A DNA stretch of 64,000 nt from DATFVA01 sp963800255 (GCA_963800255.1 CAWDAK010000009.1:434001-498000), one strand, 5' to 3'; positions 8,618-17,704 are shown, counted from the first letter of the stretch. Made by a program: numbers and translations. Notes: a model not told the origin generated them from the letters alone.

Positions 8618-9251
8618 ATGGAATATCTGATTAGTTCTGTAATAGGATATCTGCTTGGTTCGATACCGGCAGCGTATATCCTTTTAAAAAAAAGCAGGGG
8701 TATTGACATCACGGAGGAAGGTTCAGGAAACGTAGGGGCGATGAATTCATTTGAAGTCACAAATTCAAAGGCGATAGGGCTAAGCCGTTCTTGTAATCGA
8801 TGCTCTGAAGGGACTCTTAAGCGTCTACCTGGTTCTTCTCTTTTTTCCCGTATTATTTATTTACCCGGCAATTTCCCTGTTCTTTGCTGTATTTGCCCAT
8901 TGCTTTAATCCCTGGCTGGGTTTTAAAGGCGGAAGAGGCCTGGCTACAGCAGCAGGCGGAGCATCATTGCTATTTCCTTATGCATTAATTGTGTGGGGTG
9001 TGCTCTGGCTGGCTATTTATCTTTTCCGTAAGGATATTCTTCTGGCTAATGTATGGTCAACTATTGCCCTTCTAATTATCATCCTTACGACTTCCGATAT
9101 TGCAGTAAAGTACACTTTTCCACGTGCCGGAACCAGGGGTGAGTTAATACTTTTCAGTATAGCCCTGATCATAATTATATTTGTAAAACATATTGAACCA
9201 TTTAAAGAAATTATTAAAAATAAAAATTTCATCAGGAAGGTTAAACAATGA
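8618..9251 (+). pseudogene. plsY: Glycerol-3-phosphate acyltransferase PlsY, broken by a +1 frameshift
   Basis: PlsY transfers an acyl group from acyl phosphate to glycerol-3-phosphate at the start of phospholipid synthesis. The first frame shows 'GSIPAAY' and 'GSGNVGAMN'. After 'NSKAIGL' the reading frame moves by one base, and the second frame continues as 'AVLVIDALKGLL', 'FAHCFNPWLGFKGGRGLATAAGG' and further membrane segments to the stop at 9251. Removing one A at 8783/8784 (CTAAGCC to CTAGCC) restores a continuous product of about 210 residues, the normal PlsY length. The stop overlaps the htrA ATG. Because plsY is usually essential, a sequencing or assembly error is as likely as a true mutation. 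Confidence 0.88.
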
Positions 9252-10435
9252 CATCTTTTCAGAGAAGATTAATAACATTTGGTTCTGTATTAGCTATTGT
9301 TGCAGCAGCTTTCTTTATAATAAGACCGGATAAGCCTGAACCATTATACGTGTCGACGAATGGAAATTATTCCCTGGCACAGTATCCGCAAAAAGACGAG
9401 CATAATTCTGATATTGCAAATTCCAGAAACAACATCATTACTGAAACGGTAAAAAAAGTTAGTCCTGCGGTTGTGGGAATAAATGTAACGGAAATCAGGC
9501 AGTACCGGGATCCTTTCGGCTCATTTTTCGACGATCCTTTTTTCAAACAATTCTTTAACAACAGATCATATAATGAGAAAGTAAAAGGATTGGGGTCTGG
9601 TTTCATAATTTCACCCGACGGCTATATTGTAACCAATGATCATGTTGCAGGTAATGCCACCGAAATAACTGTAACAATGACTGACGGTAAACACTATAAA
9701 GCAACCGTGGTAGGTTCTGACCCTATAACTGACATCTGCCTTATTAAAGTAGACGCTTCCGATCTCCCCTATGAGGTACTGGGTAATTCCGGTGATGTTA
9801 TGATAGGAGAATGGGTAATTGCCCTGGGTAATCCCTTCGGTTTATTCGAGATAAACGACAAACCTACAGTTACAGTTGGTGTTATCAGTTCAACGGGGAT
9901 GAATCTTGAGCCTATAAATAACAGGTATTATATAAATATGCTCCAGACAGATGCCGCTATAAACGGCGGCAACAGCGGCGGCCCTCTTGTAAATAGTGAG
10001 GGACAAGTAATTGGAATGAATACTTTGATATTTACTGGCGGGAACGGTTCCCAGGGAAGCATAGGTCTGGGTTTCGCCATTCCTATTGACAAGATTAAGA
10101 GAATTATATCTGAGTTGAAGAAAAATGGAAAAATTGACCGCGATTTTGATCCGGGTATGAGAATACAGACAATCGATCAGCAGATAGCCGATTATTATAA
10201 GCTGGATGAAACCCGCGGCGTTATTGTTACCCAGGTACTTCCAGGATCCCCTGCGAAAAAGGCCGGAATTCAAGTAGGTGATATCATCACCCAGGTTGAG
10301 AGTTATAGGATAAATAATGATCAGACAATTATCGGCGTATTCCAGGAATTCAGGAAAGGTCAGACGATCACTTTAAATATTGTTAGGGATAATAAACCAA
10401 TGACGGTTCAAATGAAATTGGAGAATAAAAAATGA
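9248..10435 (+). CDS. HtrA/DegP-family serine protease
   Basis: 395 residues: a short N-terminal membrane anchor (about 10-26), a trypsin-like domain and a single C-terminal PDZ domain (about 300-390). The catalytic triad is visible as His130 in 'TNDHVAG', Asp161 in 'TDICLIKV' and Ser in 'GGNSGGPLV' near 243. It would degrade or refold damaged envelope proteins. One PDZ domain and the anchor make it closer to DegS or bacterial HtrA than to two-PDZ DegP. The start overlaps the plsY stop as ATGA with AGGAAGG upstream, and the stop overlaps purB in the same way, so plsY-htrA-purB is one operon. Confidence 0.93.
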   Translation: MTSFQRRLITFGSVLAIVAAAFFIIRPDKPEPLYVSTNGNYSLAQYPQKDEHNSDIANSRNNIITETVKKVSPAVVGINVTEIRQYRDPFGSFFDDPFFKQFFNNRSYNEKVKGLGSGFIISPDGYIVTNDHVAGNATEITVTMTDGKHYKATVVGSDPITDICLIKVDASDLPYEVLGNSGDVMIGEWVIALGNPFGLFEINDKPTVTVGVISSTGMNLEPINNRYYINMLQTDAAINGGNSGGPLVNSEGQVIGMNTLIFTGGNGSQGSIGLGFAIPIDKIKRIISELKKNGKIDRDFDPGMRIQTIDQQIADYYKLDETRGVIVTQVLPGSPAKKAGIQVGDIITQVESYRINNDQTIIGVFQEFRKGQTITLNIVRDNKPMTVQMKLENKK

Positions 10436-11733
10436 TTGAACGCTATACTCTCCCTGAGATGGGAAAGATCTGGGAGGATAAATTTAAGCTGGATACCTGG
10501 CTGAAGATTGAGATACTTGCATGTGAAGCACGGAGTAAAATGGGAGAGATACCTGAAAAGGATGTAGATGTAATAAAAGCAAAAGCTGATTTTGATGTTC
10601 AGCGTGTGCTTGAAATTGAAGAAACAACGAAGCATGACGTTATAGCATTTCTGACGAATGTGGCGGAATATGTTGGTCCCGAATCCCGGCACATTCATTA
10701 CGGGATGACCTCCTCAGATATCCTGGACACTACCCTCTCCTACCAGATGAAAACCTCTGGTGAAATGCTGCTGAAAAGACTGACGGATCTGAAATCGGCT
10801 TTAAAAACCAGGGCGCTGGAGCATAAGAATACAGTGTGTGTCGGGAGGTCTCATGGCATTCATGCAGAACCTACAACGATGGGTTTGAAATTTGCTCTCT
10901 GGTATGAAGAAATAAAAAGAGACATAAAACGGCTTGAACAGGCCGTTGAGGAAATAAGTGTGGGACAAATATCAGGGGCTGTAGGTACATTTGAACATCT
11001 TTCCCCAAAAGTGGAGGAATATGTCTGTGAGAAGATGGGATTAAAACCCGCACCTGTATCCACACAGGTAATTCAGCGCGACAGGCACGCCCAGTTCCTT
11101 ACTACAATTGCAGTTATCGGTGCAACGCTTGAGAAGATCTCAATCGAGATCCGTCATCTCCAACGGACGGAAGTACTGGAAGCAGAAGAATATTTTTCGA
11201 AAGGTCAGAAAGGATCTTCAGCAATGCCCCACAAACGAAACCCGATAGTTAGTGAAAGGATAACCGGGCTTTCGAGGGTGCTGAGGGGAAACGCCATGGC
11301 CGCTATTGAAAATGTAGCATTATGGCATGAGAGGGACATATCTCATTCATCAGTTGAAAGGATTATTGTACCGGACAGCTGTATAGCTCTTGACTATATG
11401 CTTAACCTGATGACAAAGCTTATCAGCAACCTGCTTGTATACCCGGAACATATGTTGAGGAACCTGGGAATGACGAGGGGATTGATATTCTCTCAATCGG
11501 TTATGCTGAAACTGGTGAACAAAGGTGTATCTCGTGAGGACGCGTATAAACTTGTGCAGACTCCTGCAATGGATGTATGGGCTGATGATTCAAAAAATCT
11601 TAAAGATGAGCTGCAAAAATCTTCAGATATACAAAAATATTTATCAGGAAAAGAAATTGAGGATATCTTTGATTCGCGAAAAATGCTTAAGAACGTAGAT
11701 TATATATTCTCTCGAAGTGTAGAAAAAGACTAG
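10432..11733 (+). CDS. purB: Adenylosuccinate lyase
   Basis: A 433-residue member of the fumarase/aspartase superfamily. The signature 'GSSAMPHKRNPIVSE' is present, together with 'HYGMTSSDILDT' and 'GRSHGIHAEPTTMG', the PurB active-site segments. It removes fumarate from SAICAR and adenylosuccinate in purine synthesis. Its length matches the short (about 430-residue) PurB type. It begins by a four-base overlap with htrA and ends next to a convergent gene with no obvious terminator between. Confidence 0.96.
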   Translation: MIERYTLPEMGKIWEDKFKLDTWLKIEILACEARSKMGEIPEKDVDVIKAKADFDVQRVLEIEETTKHDVIAFLTNVAEYVGPESRHIHYGMTSSDILDTTLSYQMKTSGEMLLKRLTDLKSALKTRALEHKNTVCVGRSHGIHAEPTTMGLKFALWYEEIKRDIKRLEQAVEEISVGQISGAVGTFEHLSPKVEEYVCEKMGLKPAPVSTQVIQRDRHAQFLTTIAVIGATLEKISIEIRHLQRTEVLEAEEYFSKGQKGSSAMPHKRNPIVSERITGLSRVLRGNAMAAIENVALWHERDISHSSVERIIVPDSCIALDYMLNLMTKLISNLLVYPEHMLRNLGMTRGLIFSQSVMLKLVNKGVSREDAYKLVQTPAMDVWADDSKNLKDELQKSSDIQKYLSGKEIEDIFDSRKMLKNVDYIFSRSVEKD

Positions 11734-11742
11734 TGTAAAGAT

Positions 11743-12231
11743 TTATTTCTTTTTAAGCATCTTATAAATTCCGTAGCCAGCCATAGAAAGACTAAGGATG
11801 CCGCCGGTTGTCTGAAGCACACGCGAATTAGCAAGTTTCTCTAGATTCATTCCCCCGCCCCTCTGTTTCATCTCTTTATCACTGTAGATTGAATCGAAAA
11901 ACTCAACCCTGTCTTTAACGGATTTAAAGGCAATAATAAAACTTGATTCATCTTTTACAGGAAAGAACTTAACAGCACAGTGTTCTTCCAGCCCGTCAAT
12001 TTCATCGATATTTTCAAACTCCCATTTACCCCTGAATACAGAATAATTTACCGTGCTTCTCTTTTCACGCGAATAAAGAGGATCTTCAAATACTTTTATC
12101 TTCTTCCCTTCTTCATCAATTATCGTCTGCTGCAAGACTTCTCCAGAGGGCAGATTATCTTCGTCAAGCATCTCCTTTAAAGAATCAGATTCTTCGGCTT
12201 TTTTCTTCAGAATCTCGTCGCTTTTTTTCAT
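11743..12231 (-). CDS. Unrecognised protein with C-terminal membrane segment
   Basis: 162 residues from ATG 12231, which follows GGAGTGAAGGGT; a GTG three codons earlier is less likely. The first 60 residues are highly charged and probably flexible, the middle looks like a small alpha/beta domain, and the end has one weakly hydrophobic segment ('GGILSLSMAGYGIYKML') followed by lysines, as in a tail-anchored protein. No family comes to mind. It is transcribed alone between purB and the response regulator. Confidence 0.6.
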   Translation of the reverse strand: MKKSDEILKKKAEESDSLKEMLDEDNLPSGEVLQQTIIDEEGKKIKVFEDPLYSREKRSTVNYSVFRGKWEFENIDEIDGLEEHCAVKFFPVKDESSFIIAFKSVKDRVEFFDSIYSDKEMKQRGGGMNLEKLANSRVLQTTGGILSLSMAGYGIYKMLKKK

Positions 12232-12342
12232 ACCCTTCACTCCGTACTGAATTGTATCTTGTTACAAATAAAATGAAAACTATATTTATATATATAATGA
12301 AAAGATTTTAATTTATGAACTAATCCTGATAACTAGCTGCAT

Positions 12343-12711
12343 TTAGATTATTTCCCCTATCGCTCTTTCAAGTGATTCAATTTCAACGGGTTTCATGAGA
12401 TATTTATAAGGTTCTGTTTTTACAGCTTTGAGGTAGGTTTCAACGTCTGTCATCGCCGTCAGGTAAATTATAGGAATATCACGTTCTTTTTTAATTAATT
12501 CGGCAGTTTCGATACCGCTTAATTCTCCATTCAATATGATATCCATTAAAATAAGATCAGGCTTACATTCATTGGCTACCTTAAGAGCATCTTCTGCATT
12601 ATCACAAATGGCAAGGACTATATATCCGGCCTTAACCAGAGATTTTTTAAGATCGATCGCTATTATCTTTTGATCTTCCACTATTAATATTTTCTTCTTA
12701 CCTACCTTCAT
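12343..12711 (-). CDS. Response regulator, CheY-like receiver domain only
   Basis: A stand-alone receiver domain. The acidic pair is in 'ILIVEDQK', the phospho-acceptor Asp in 'DLILMDIIL', the switch Thr in 'IIYLTAMTD', and the Lys in 'YLMKPVE'. From ATG 12711 the protein has 122 residues, the usual single-domain length; a GTG at 12759 would add 16 unstructured residues. With no output domain it probably acts by protein contact or in a phosphorelay. The sequence resembles receivers paired with hybrid histidine kinases, but no kinase is in the window. Confidence 0.88.
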   Translation of the reverse strand: MKVGKKKILIVEDQKIIAIDLKKSLVKAGYIVLAICDNAEDALKVANECKPDLILMDIILNGELSGIETAELIKKERDIPIIYLTAMTDVETYLKAVKTEPYKYLMKPVEIESLERAIGEII

Positions 12712-12920
12712 ATCTAAATTATATAGTTTTCCCCTCTCTATTAAAATGACTGTAAACACAGTAAAATATGATAAGCGGCTCCCTTGTATGATCCCTAAAC
12801 AGCTTAAATTAGTTAATAATTATATATTAATACCGGAATTTCCATTTTAAGGAATATCCATTTTTATGATTTGTTCCGGCGGGAACTATTCTTAAATTAT
12901 AATGTTAACAAAGAATTATC

Positions 12921-15020
12921 ATGTCAATAAACCTATCAAAAAAAATGAAAAGACTACTTGCAGTAATTATAATACTGGCAGCCGCCAATATTTATTTTGC
13001 TTATTCAGGAACTAATGAATATTCAGACGTGCAGGATAAGGACAGCACCGGAACTGTTGAACCTGCTTCTTACCAGCCTCAGGTTGATAAGCTGGTGAAT
13101 GCAATAATTTCACGCTATCATTACAAGAAAGTGGATTTGAACGATTCTTTATCAGCTGCTATTTTTGATAAATATATTAATACTCTTGATTTCAGCCATA
13201 GCTATTTCCTTGCTTCAGATATCGACAAGTTTAAAGAGTTCCGAACAGAGCTTGATGATATGATTAAAGACGGAGATATAGAGCCGGCTTTTGAGATTTT
13301 TAATACCTTCAAAGAGCGTGTACACGAACGGCTTGATTATGCTGACAAATTACTTGATAAGGAATTCAGCTATACTGCAAAAGACAGTATGGAAATGAAT
13401 CGTGAGGATGAACCTTTCCCCAAAACTGAAAAAGAAGCAGAAGATATCTGGTATAAGAGGGTTAAAAGCGATGCTTTAAACCTGAAACTTACGGGCAAGG
13501 AATGGGATTCGATATCTGAAACGCTTAAAAAGCGTTATGATAATTACCGTAAGGCGGTCGATCAATATAACAGTGAAGACGTGTTTCAGCAGTTTATGAA
13601 TGCCTATACAGAATCAATTGATCCCCACACAAATTATTTTTCACCGATAACTTCTGATAACTTTAAGATAAATATGAGCCTTTCCCTGGAAGGAATAGGA
13701 GCACAACTCAGAACAGAGGATGATTATACTAAGGTAGTAGAGATAATTCCCGGAGGTCCTGCCTATAAGAGCGGACTCCTTCACCCCGAAGATAAAATTG
13801 TTGGCGTTGCACAGGGTGATACGGGTGAGATGGAGGATGTTATAGGGTGGAGAATTACCGATGTTGTTCAGTTAATACGAGGAAAAAAGGGAACCCTGGT
13901 AAGACTTTTAATAATACCTGCCGACGGCGGGCCTAATGCTACTCCCCACGAAATACAGCTGACCCGTGATAAAGTGAAGCTGGAGGAACAGGCTTCGAAG
14001 GATTCTGTATTAAACCTTGATGAACAGAAAAAACCATTTAAGATAGGGATTATTGATGTTCCCGCATTTTACAGCGATTATGAAGCCCAGCAGAGAGGCG
14101 AAAAAGATTATAAAAGCACCAGCAGGGATGTTAAAAGACTTCTTGAGCAGCTGAAGAAAGAGAAAGTAGACGGAGTAATTATTGACCTTAGAAATAACGG
14201 CGGCGGATCTTTGCAGGAGGCTGTACAGATGACAGGGCTATTTATTAAGAAGGGTCCTGTTGTACAGGTACGTGATGCTGACGGTTCGATAGATGTTGAC
14301 AGGGATCCTGATCCCTCCATTGAATATGACGGTCCCCTGGCTGTGCTGGTTAACCGGTTCAGCGCCTCGGCTTCCGAAATTTTCTCGGCGGCAATACAGG
14401 ATTACCACAGAGGGTTAATAATCGGTGAACAAACTTATGGAAAAGGTACTGTGCAGAACCTGATTGACCTAAACAGGCTTATGCCGGGTTCAGACAATAA
14501 ATTCGGCCAGGTGAAGCTTACCATTGCAAAATATTACAGGATTGACGGAGGCAGCACGCAGCATAAAGGTGTAGTTCCGGATATTAAGTATCCCACTCCC
14601 TTTGGGAATTCAAAAGAATACGGCGAAAGTTCTGAACCCAGTGCTCTGCCATGGGACCAGATAGCACCAACCGATTATGAAACATACGGTGATTTTTCAA
14701 AATTCATTCCTCAGTTGATAAGTATGCACAAAGAAAGAATTAAGAACGATCCTGAGTTTCAGAATTATATTGCTTCAGTGAATGATGCAGAGCAATCTCA
14801 CGATAAGAAATATGTTTCGCTGAATTATGATCAGAGGAAAAAAGAGAAAGAAGAAGACGAAGACAGGAAGTTTGAAGAAGAGAACAGAATCAGGAAGGAG
14901 CAGGGTTTAAAGTTGATTCAGAAAGGTGAAACTCCTAAAGAGAAAACTAAAAATTATGATGCTCTGCTGGATGAGACTGGACATATTCTTGCTGACTACA
15001 TCCTGCTATCAATTGGATAA
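12921..15020 (+). CDS. prc: Carboxy-terminal (tail-specific) protease, S41 family
   Basis: A 699-residue periplasmic protease with an N-terminal signal anchor (about 10-29), the tail-specific-protease N-terminal domain, a PDZ domain (about 250-345), the S41 catalytic domain and a C-terminal DUF3340-like extension. The Ser-Lys dyad is visible: Ser in 'NRFSASASEIF' near 482 and Lys in 'YGKGTVQ' near 508. The highly charged stretch around 645-670 ('KKEKEEDEDRKFEEENR') is typical of Prc. It processes C-terminal tails of envelope proteins. It is alone, followed by a hairpin in repeat A. Confidence 0.95.
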   Translation: MSINLSKKMKRLLAVIIILAAANIYFAYSGTNEYSDVQDKDSTGTVEPASYQPQVDKLVNAIISRYHYKKVDLNDSLSAAIFDKYINTLDFSHSYFLASDIDKFKEFRTELDDMIKDGDIEPAFEIFNTFKERVHERLDYADKLLDKEFSYTAKDSMEMNREDEPFPKTEKEAEDIWYKRVKSDALNLKLTGKEWDSISETLKKRYDNYRKAVDQYNSEDVFQQFMNAYTESIDPHTNYFSPITSDNFKINMSLSLEGIGAQLRTEDDYTKVVEIIPGGPAYKSGLLHPEDKIVGVAQGDTGEMEDVIGWRITDVVQLIRGKKGTLVRLLIIPADGGPNATPHEIQLTRDKVKLEEQASKDSVLNLDEQKKPFKIGIIDVPAFYSDYEAQQRGEKDYKSTSRDVKRLLEQLKKEKVDGVIIDLRNNGGGSLQEAVQMTGLFIKKGPVVQVRDADGSIDVDRDPDPSIEYDGPLAVLVNRFSASASEIFSAAIQDYHRGLIIGEQTYGKGTVQNLIDLNRLMPGSDNKFGQVKLTIAKYYRIDGGSTQHKGVVPDIKYPTPFGNSKEYGESSEPSALPWDQIAPTDYETYGDFSKFIPQLISMHKERIKNDPEFQNYIASVNDAEQSHDKKYVSLNYDQRKKEKEEDEDRKFEEENRIRKEQGLKLIQKGETPKEKTKNYDALLDETGHILADYILLSIG

Positions 15021-15040
15021 AAGCAAGGGTTTTGCGGTAA

Positions 15041-15196
15041 CCAATTTTGTCATACCAGTGAATTTTTCAACACCCGAAAATTGCGTTTTTCCGCTGTTTT
15101 CTCATTGTCTCATTTTGAGAGCAAAAGGCGCATAAAAGGCCCATAACAAGCACACAAATACTAGATACCTAAAGAGTATGACATTTCTGTCATACT
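15041..15196 (+). repeat. Dispersed repeat A, copy 1
   Basis: About 156 bases, 20 bases past the prc stop, match 57208-57366 read on the other strand. The central 35 bases beginning TGTCTCATTTTGAGAGCAAA are identical, and similarity extends to both ends, each bounded by TTTTGTCATAC or a close variant. It contains a TCTCA/TGAGA mini-hairpin and a direct near-repeat of AAAAGGCGCAT. There is no coding frame of note. Both copies follow a gene on the sense strand. Confidence 0.8.
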
Positions 15197-15200
15197 GTTT
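15175..15200 (+). terminator. Possible prc terminator at the end of repeat A
   Basis: A perfect 9-bp stem, AGTATGACA with TGTCATACT, has a TTTC loop and is followed by GTTTAATATTT. A second perfect hairpin (15201-15221, AATATTTCA with TGAAATATT) follows directly. Confidence 0.5.
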
Positions 15201-15351
15201 AATATTTCAACGTGAAATATTTCTTAAAAAATTAGGGGTTTAATGGAGGGGATTAAACTTTTTCCTTACTGACTAAGGGTGAATTAATTGGCCGCAATTT
15301 ATATTCTCAATTCCAGATTTCTCTGGTCACTGGTATATACACCATCCAAAA

Positions 15352-15440
15352 TGAGGTTGTCTCAAAAGTCGGTTACTGTCAAGTTAAATTGTTTTCAGGT
15401 TCCATCTCCGATTCGGAATAACACTTATGAGACAACCTCA
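15352..15440. repeat. MITE-like repeat B, copy 1
   Basis: An 89-base element with perfect 13-base terminal inverted repeats, TGAGGTTGTCTCA and TGAGACAACCTCA. The related copy at 57564-57687 shares the start (GTTGTCTCAAAAGT), the centre (TTCAGGTTC) and the end (GGAATAACACTTATGAGACA) but is 35 bases longer. It starts 12 bases past the aldehyde dehydrogenase stop, where the folded ends would make a long 3' hairpin. The 155 bases between it and repeat A hold only the second hairpin noted at 15201-15221. Confidence 0.8.
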
Positions 15441-15452
15441 CCGAACATCTAG

Positions 15453-16985
15453 TTATATTTCAAATTTAATTCCCTGCGCCAGGGGAAGTGTAGATCCATA
15501 GTTAATCGTGTTTGTCTGTCTTCTCATATAAGCTTTCCAGGAATCTGAGCCTGATTCACGTCCCCCGCCGGTTTCCTTTTCTCCGCCGAATGCTCCGCCT
15601 ATCTCCGCACCGGAAGTTCCAATGTTAACGTTGGCAATACCGCAATCAGATCCCCCTGCCGATAAGAACGCTTCAGCTTCTTTAAGGTTGTTTGTGAAGA
15701 TGGCTGATGATAATCCCTGTACTACACCATTATGAAGTTCTATTGCGTTGTTAACATCTCCTGAGTACTTTATAAGGTAAAGGATCGGGGCAAATGTTTC
15801 TTCCTGAACTATCTTGTATTTATTTTCAGCTTCAACAAGAGCCGGGGTAACATACGTTCCTGCTTCATATCCCTCTCCGGACAGAACATCTCCACCGTAT
15901 ATTATTTTTCCGCCTTCCTTCTTTACTTCTTCCAGTGCATCAGAAAACATTTTAGCTGCATCTTTATCGATAAGTGGACCAACGTGATTATTCTGATCAA
16001 GAGGATCACCTATTTTCAGTGATTTATAAGCTTTAAGCAATGAATCTTTTACCTTATCATAAATTGAATCGTGTATTATAAGTCTTCTTGTAGAAGTACA
16101 CCGCTGCCCGCATGTTCCAACCGCTCCGAATACTACAGCAGGGATAGCAAGTTTAAGATCAGCATCGGGGGTAATTATGATACCATTGTTTCCTCCGAGT
16201 TCAAGTATTGATCTTCCGAACCTCTTCTGAATGACTTCTCCGGCGTGCCTACCAACCCTGGTTGAACCGGTAACTGAAATAAGCGGAATTCTTTTATCAT
16301 TTAATAAACGCTCACCTATAGTTGAGCCCTTGCCGATTATCAGTGAGAAAATTCCTTCAGGAAGATTATTTTCCTTAATAACTTTTGAGATAATATTTTG
16401 AACTGCGATAGCTGAAAGAGGAACCTTGGAGGAAGGTTTCCACAGATTTACATCGCCGCACACAGCAGCAAGCATAGCATTCCATGAATAAACAGCAACG
16501 GGGAAATTAAATGCAGAAATGGTAGCTACTATACCAAGAGGATGATACTGATCGTACATTCTATGTTCAGGACGTTCCGACTGCATTGTAAAACCGTAAA
16601 GCTGTCGTGACTGACCAACCGCAAAATCACATATATCAATCATTTCCTGAACTTCACCGAGTCCCTCCTGCAGAGACTTTCCCATCTCATACGAAACGAG
16701 AGTTCCTAGAGGCTGCTTAAACTCGCGAAGTTTAAGTCCTATCTGCCTGACTATTTCCCCTCTCCCGGGAGCCGGTACTTTCCTCCAGGCTAAAAAAGAC
16801 TCCGAAGCCTTTTGTATTAAGTTTTCATAATCCTGTTCGGACGCCTGATACACCGAGGCAATAAACTCACCGTTAGTGGGCGAATAAATCTTCAGCTCTC
16901 CCTGGTCAGTGGTGTTATTCCATTCAGTACCGGTTGATGCTGCAAAGTTTTTATCCTTTATACCTAATTCTTTAAGAAAATCCAT
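15453..16985 (-). CDS. Aldehyde dehydrogenase, ALDH7/aminoadipate-semialdehyde type
   Basis: 510 residues from ATG 16985, which follows AAAGGAG; a GTG two codons upstream is less likely. It has the ALDH catalytic cysteine in 'GQRCTSTRR' near 299, the general-base Glu in 'LELGGNN' and the NAD site 'VTGSTRVGR'. The 'TISAFNFPVAVYSWN' segment is characteristic of the ALDH7 (antiquitin/AmaB) group, which oxidises 2-aminoadipate 6-semialdehyde to 2-aminoadipate. The lysine 6-aminotransferase that makes this semialdehyde is 5.5 kb away on the other strand, which supports the assignment. It lies 12 bases upstream of repeat B. Confidence 0.88.
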   Translation of the reverse strand: MDFLKELGIKDKNFAASTGTEWNNTTDQGELKIYSPTNGEFIASVYQASEQDYENLIQKASESFLAWRKVPAPGRGEIVRQIGLKLREFKQPLGTLVSYEMGKSLQEGLGEVQEMIDICDFAVGQSRQLYGFTMQSERPEHRMYDQYHPLGIVATISAFNFPVAVYSWNAMLAAVCGDVNLWKPSSKVPLSAIAVQNIISKVIKENNLPEGIFSLIIGKGSTIGERLLNDKRIPLISVTGSTRVGRHAGEVIQKRFGRSILELGGNNGIIITPDADLKLAIPAVVFGAVGTCGQRCTSTRRLIIHDSIYDKVKDSLLKAYKSLKIGDPLDQNNHVGPLIDKDAAKMFSDALEEVKKEGGKIIYGGDVLSGEGYEAGTYVTPALVEAENKYKIVQEETFAPILYLIKYSGDVNNAIELHNGVVQGLSSAIFTNNLKEAEAFLSAGGSDCGIANVNIGTSGAEIGGAFGGEKETGGGRESGSDSWKAYMRRQTNTINYGSTLPLAQGIKFEI

Positions 16986-16996
16986 AAACACTCCTT

Positions 16997-17422
16997 TTAT
17001 GGTTTAGATTTGATGTTGTCAATTATTGATTGTAGTGAAATTTCTCTCATCCTGTCCTCTATATCTACCTGGATAGTACCGAAAAGGTTGAGGAAGTATA
17101 CGTTAAGTTTAGAGACATCGGAAGCAGAACTGCCGTTAGCTTTAGAAACATCCATGTGGAAGGCTTTCCTGTCCTCTATTGCACAGTAGATTTCCTGGAG
17201 ATCAATTGCGGACGGCTTCTTCTTGAGCATGAAACCTCCTGCAGTACCATAAGCACTTTCAACAATACCATTTTTAACTAGCATAGAAAGAATTTTTCTG
17301 AGCTTGGAAGCATTGAGTCCCGTATAATCCGAGATCTCCACGCTGTTTTTTGCAGAAGGATAATCCTTCGCCAGAAAGGTAAGTGCTTTAACAGCTGCAG
17401 AAAGTTTGGTTGATGCTGACAT
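16997..17422 (-). CDS. Rrf2-family transcriptional regulator
   Basis: 141 residues with an N-terminal winged helix ('STKLSAAVKALTFLA' ... 'LNASKLRKILSMLVKNGIVESAYGTAGGFML') typical of Rrf2 proteins. The cysteine triad that binds an Fe-S cluster in IscR and NsrR is absent; there is no Cys at all, so it is more likely a ligand or redox-independent sensor like CymR. It sits 12 bases before the aldehyde dehydrogenase in the same direction and has a perfect palindrome just upstream of its start, suggesting autoregulation and control of the lysine gene. Confidence 0.85.
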   Translation of the reverse strand: MSASTKLSAAVKALTFLAKDYPSAKNSVEISDYTGLNASKLRKILSMLVKNGIVESAYGTAGGFMLKKKPSAIDLQEIYCAIEDRKAFHMDVSKANGSSASDVSKLNVYFLNLFGTIQVDIEDRMREISLQSIIDNIKSKP

Positions 17423-17432
17423 AAATTTATTT

Positions 17433-17457
17433 ATTTGTTACGGTAAGTGTAACAAAT
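17433..17457. promoter_or_regulatory. Candidate operator of the Rrf2 regulator
   Basis: A perfect 9-base inverted repeat ATTTGTTAC-N7-GTAACAAAT ends 11 bases upstream of the Rrf2 ATG. Size and symmetry fit a dimeric winged-helix regulator, and its position would block transcription of the Rrf2-aldehyde dehydrogenase pair. Confidence 0.6.
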
Positions 17458-17610
17458 AGAAGATTAAAAATCAATATAATTAAAAATGAAATTTCCTTGA
17501 CTTAGACAGAAAGCCTGGATAAATTAAGGTCGACCTTAGAAATTATATATACAACGGGTAACAGATCATAAGCTTGCTGGGGAAATTTCTAATTACATTC
17601 CGATAAGGTG

Positions 17611-17660
17611 GTTGCGTAAAATCGGGTCATGGTTATCTAATAACCATTGTTGAACGCAGC
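17611..17660 (+). other. Structured leader before the surface-protein gene
   Basis: Two nested inverted repeats: GTTGCGT (17611-17617) with ACGCAGC (17654-17660), and inside it a perfect 8-bp hairpin ATGGTTAT-CTA-ATAACCAT (17629-17647). It lies 44 bases before the start codon. Function is unknown; it may stabilise the message or be an operator. Confidence 0.4.
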
Positions 17661-17704
17661 AAAACCTAACTCACATTTTCATCTAATTTTTATGGGATAA
17701 ACCT

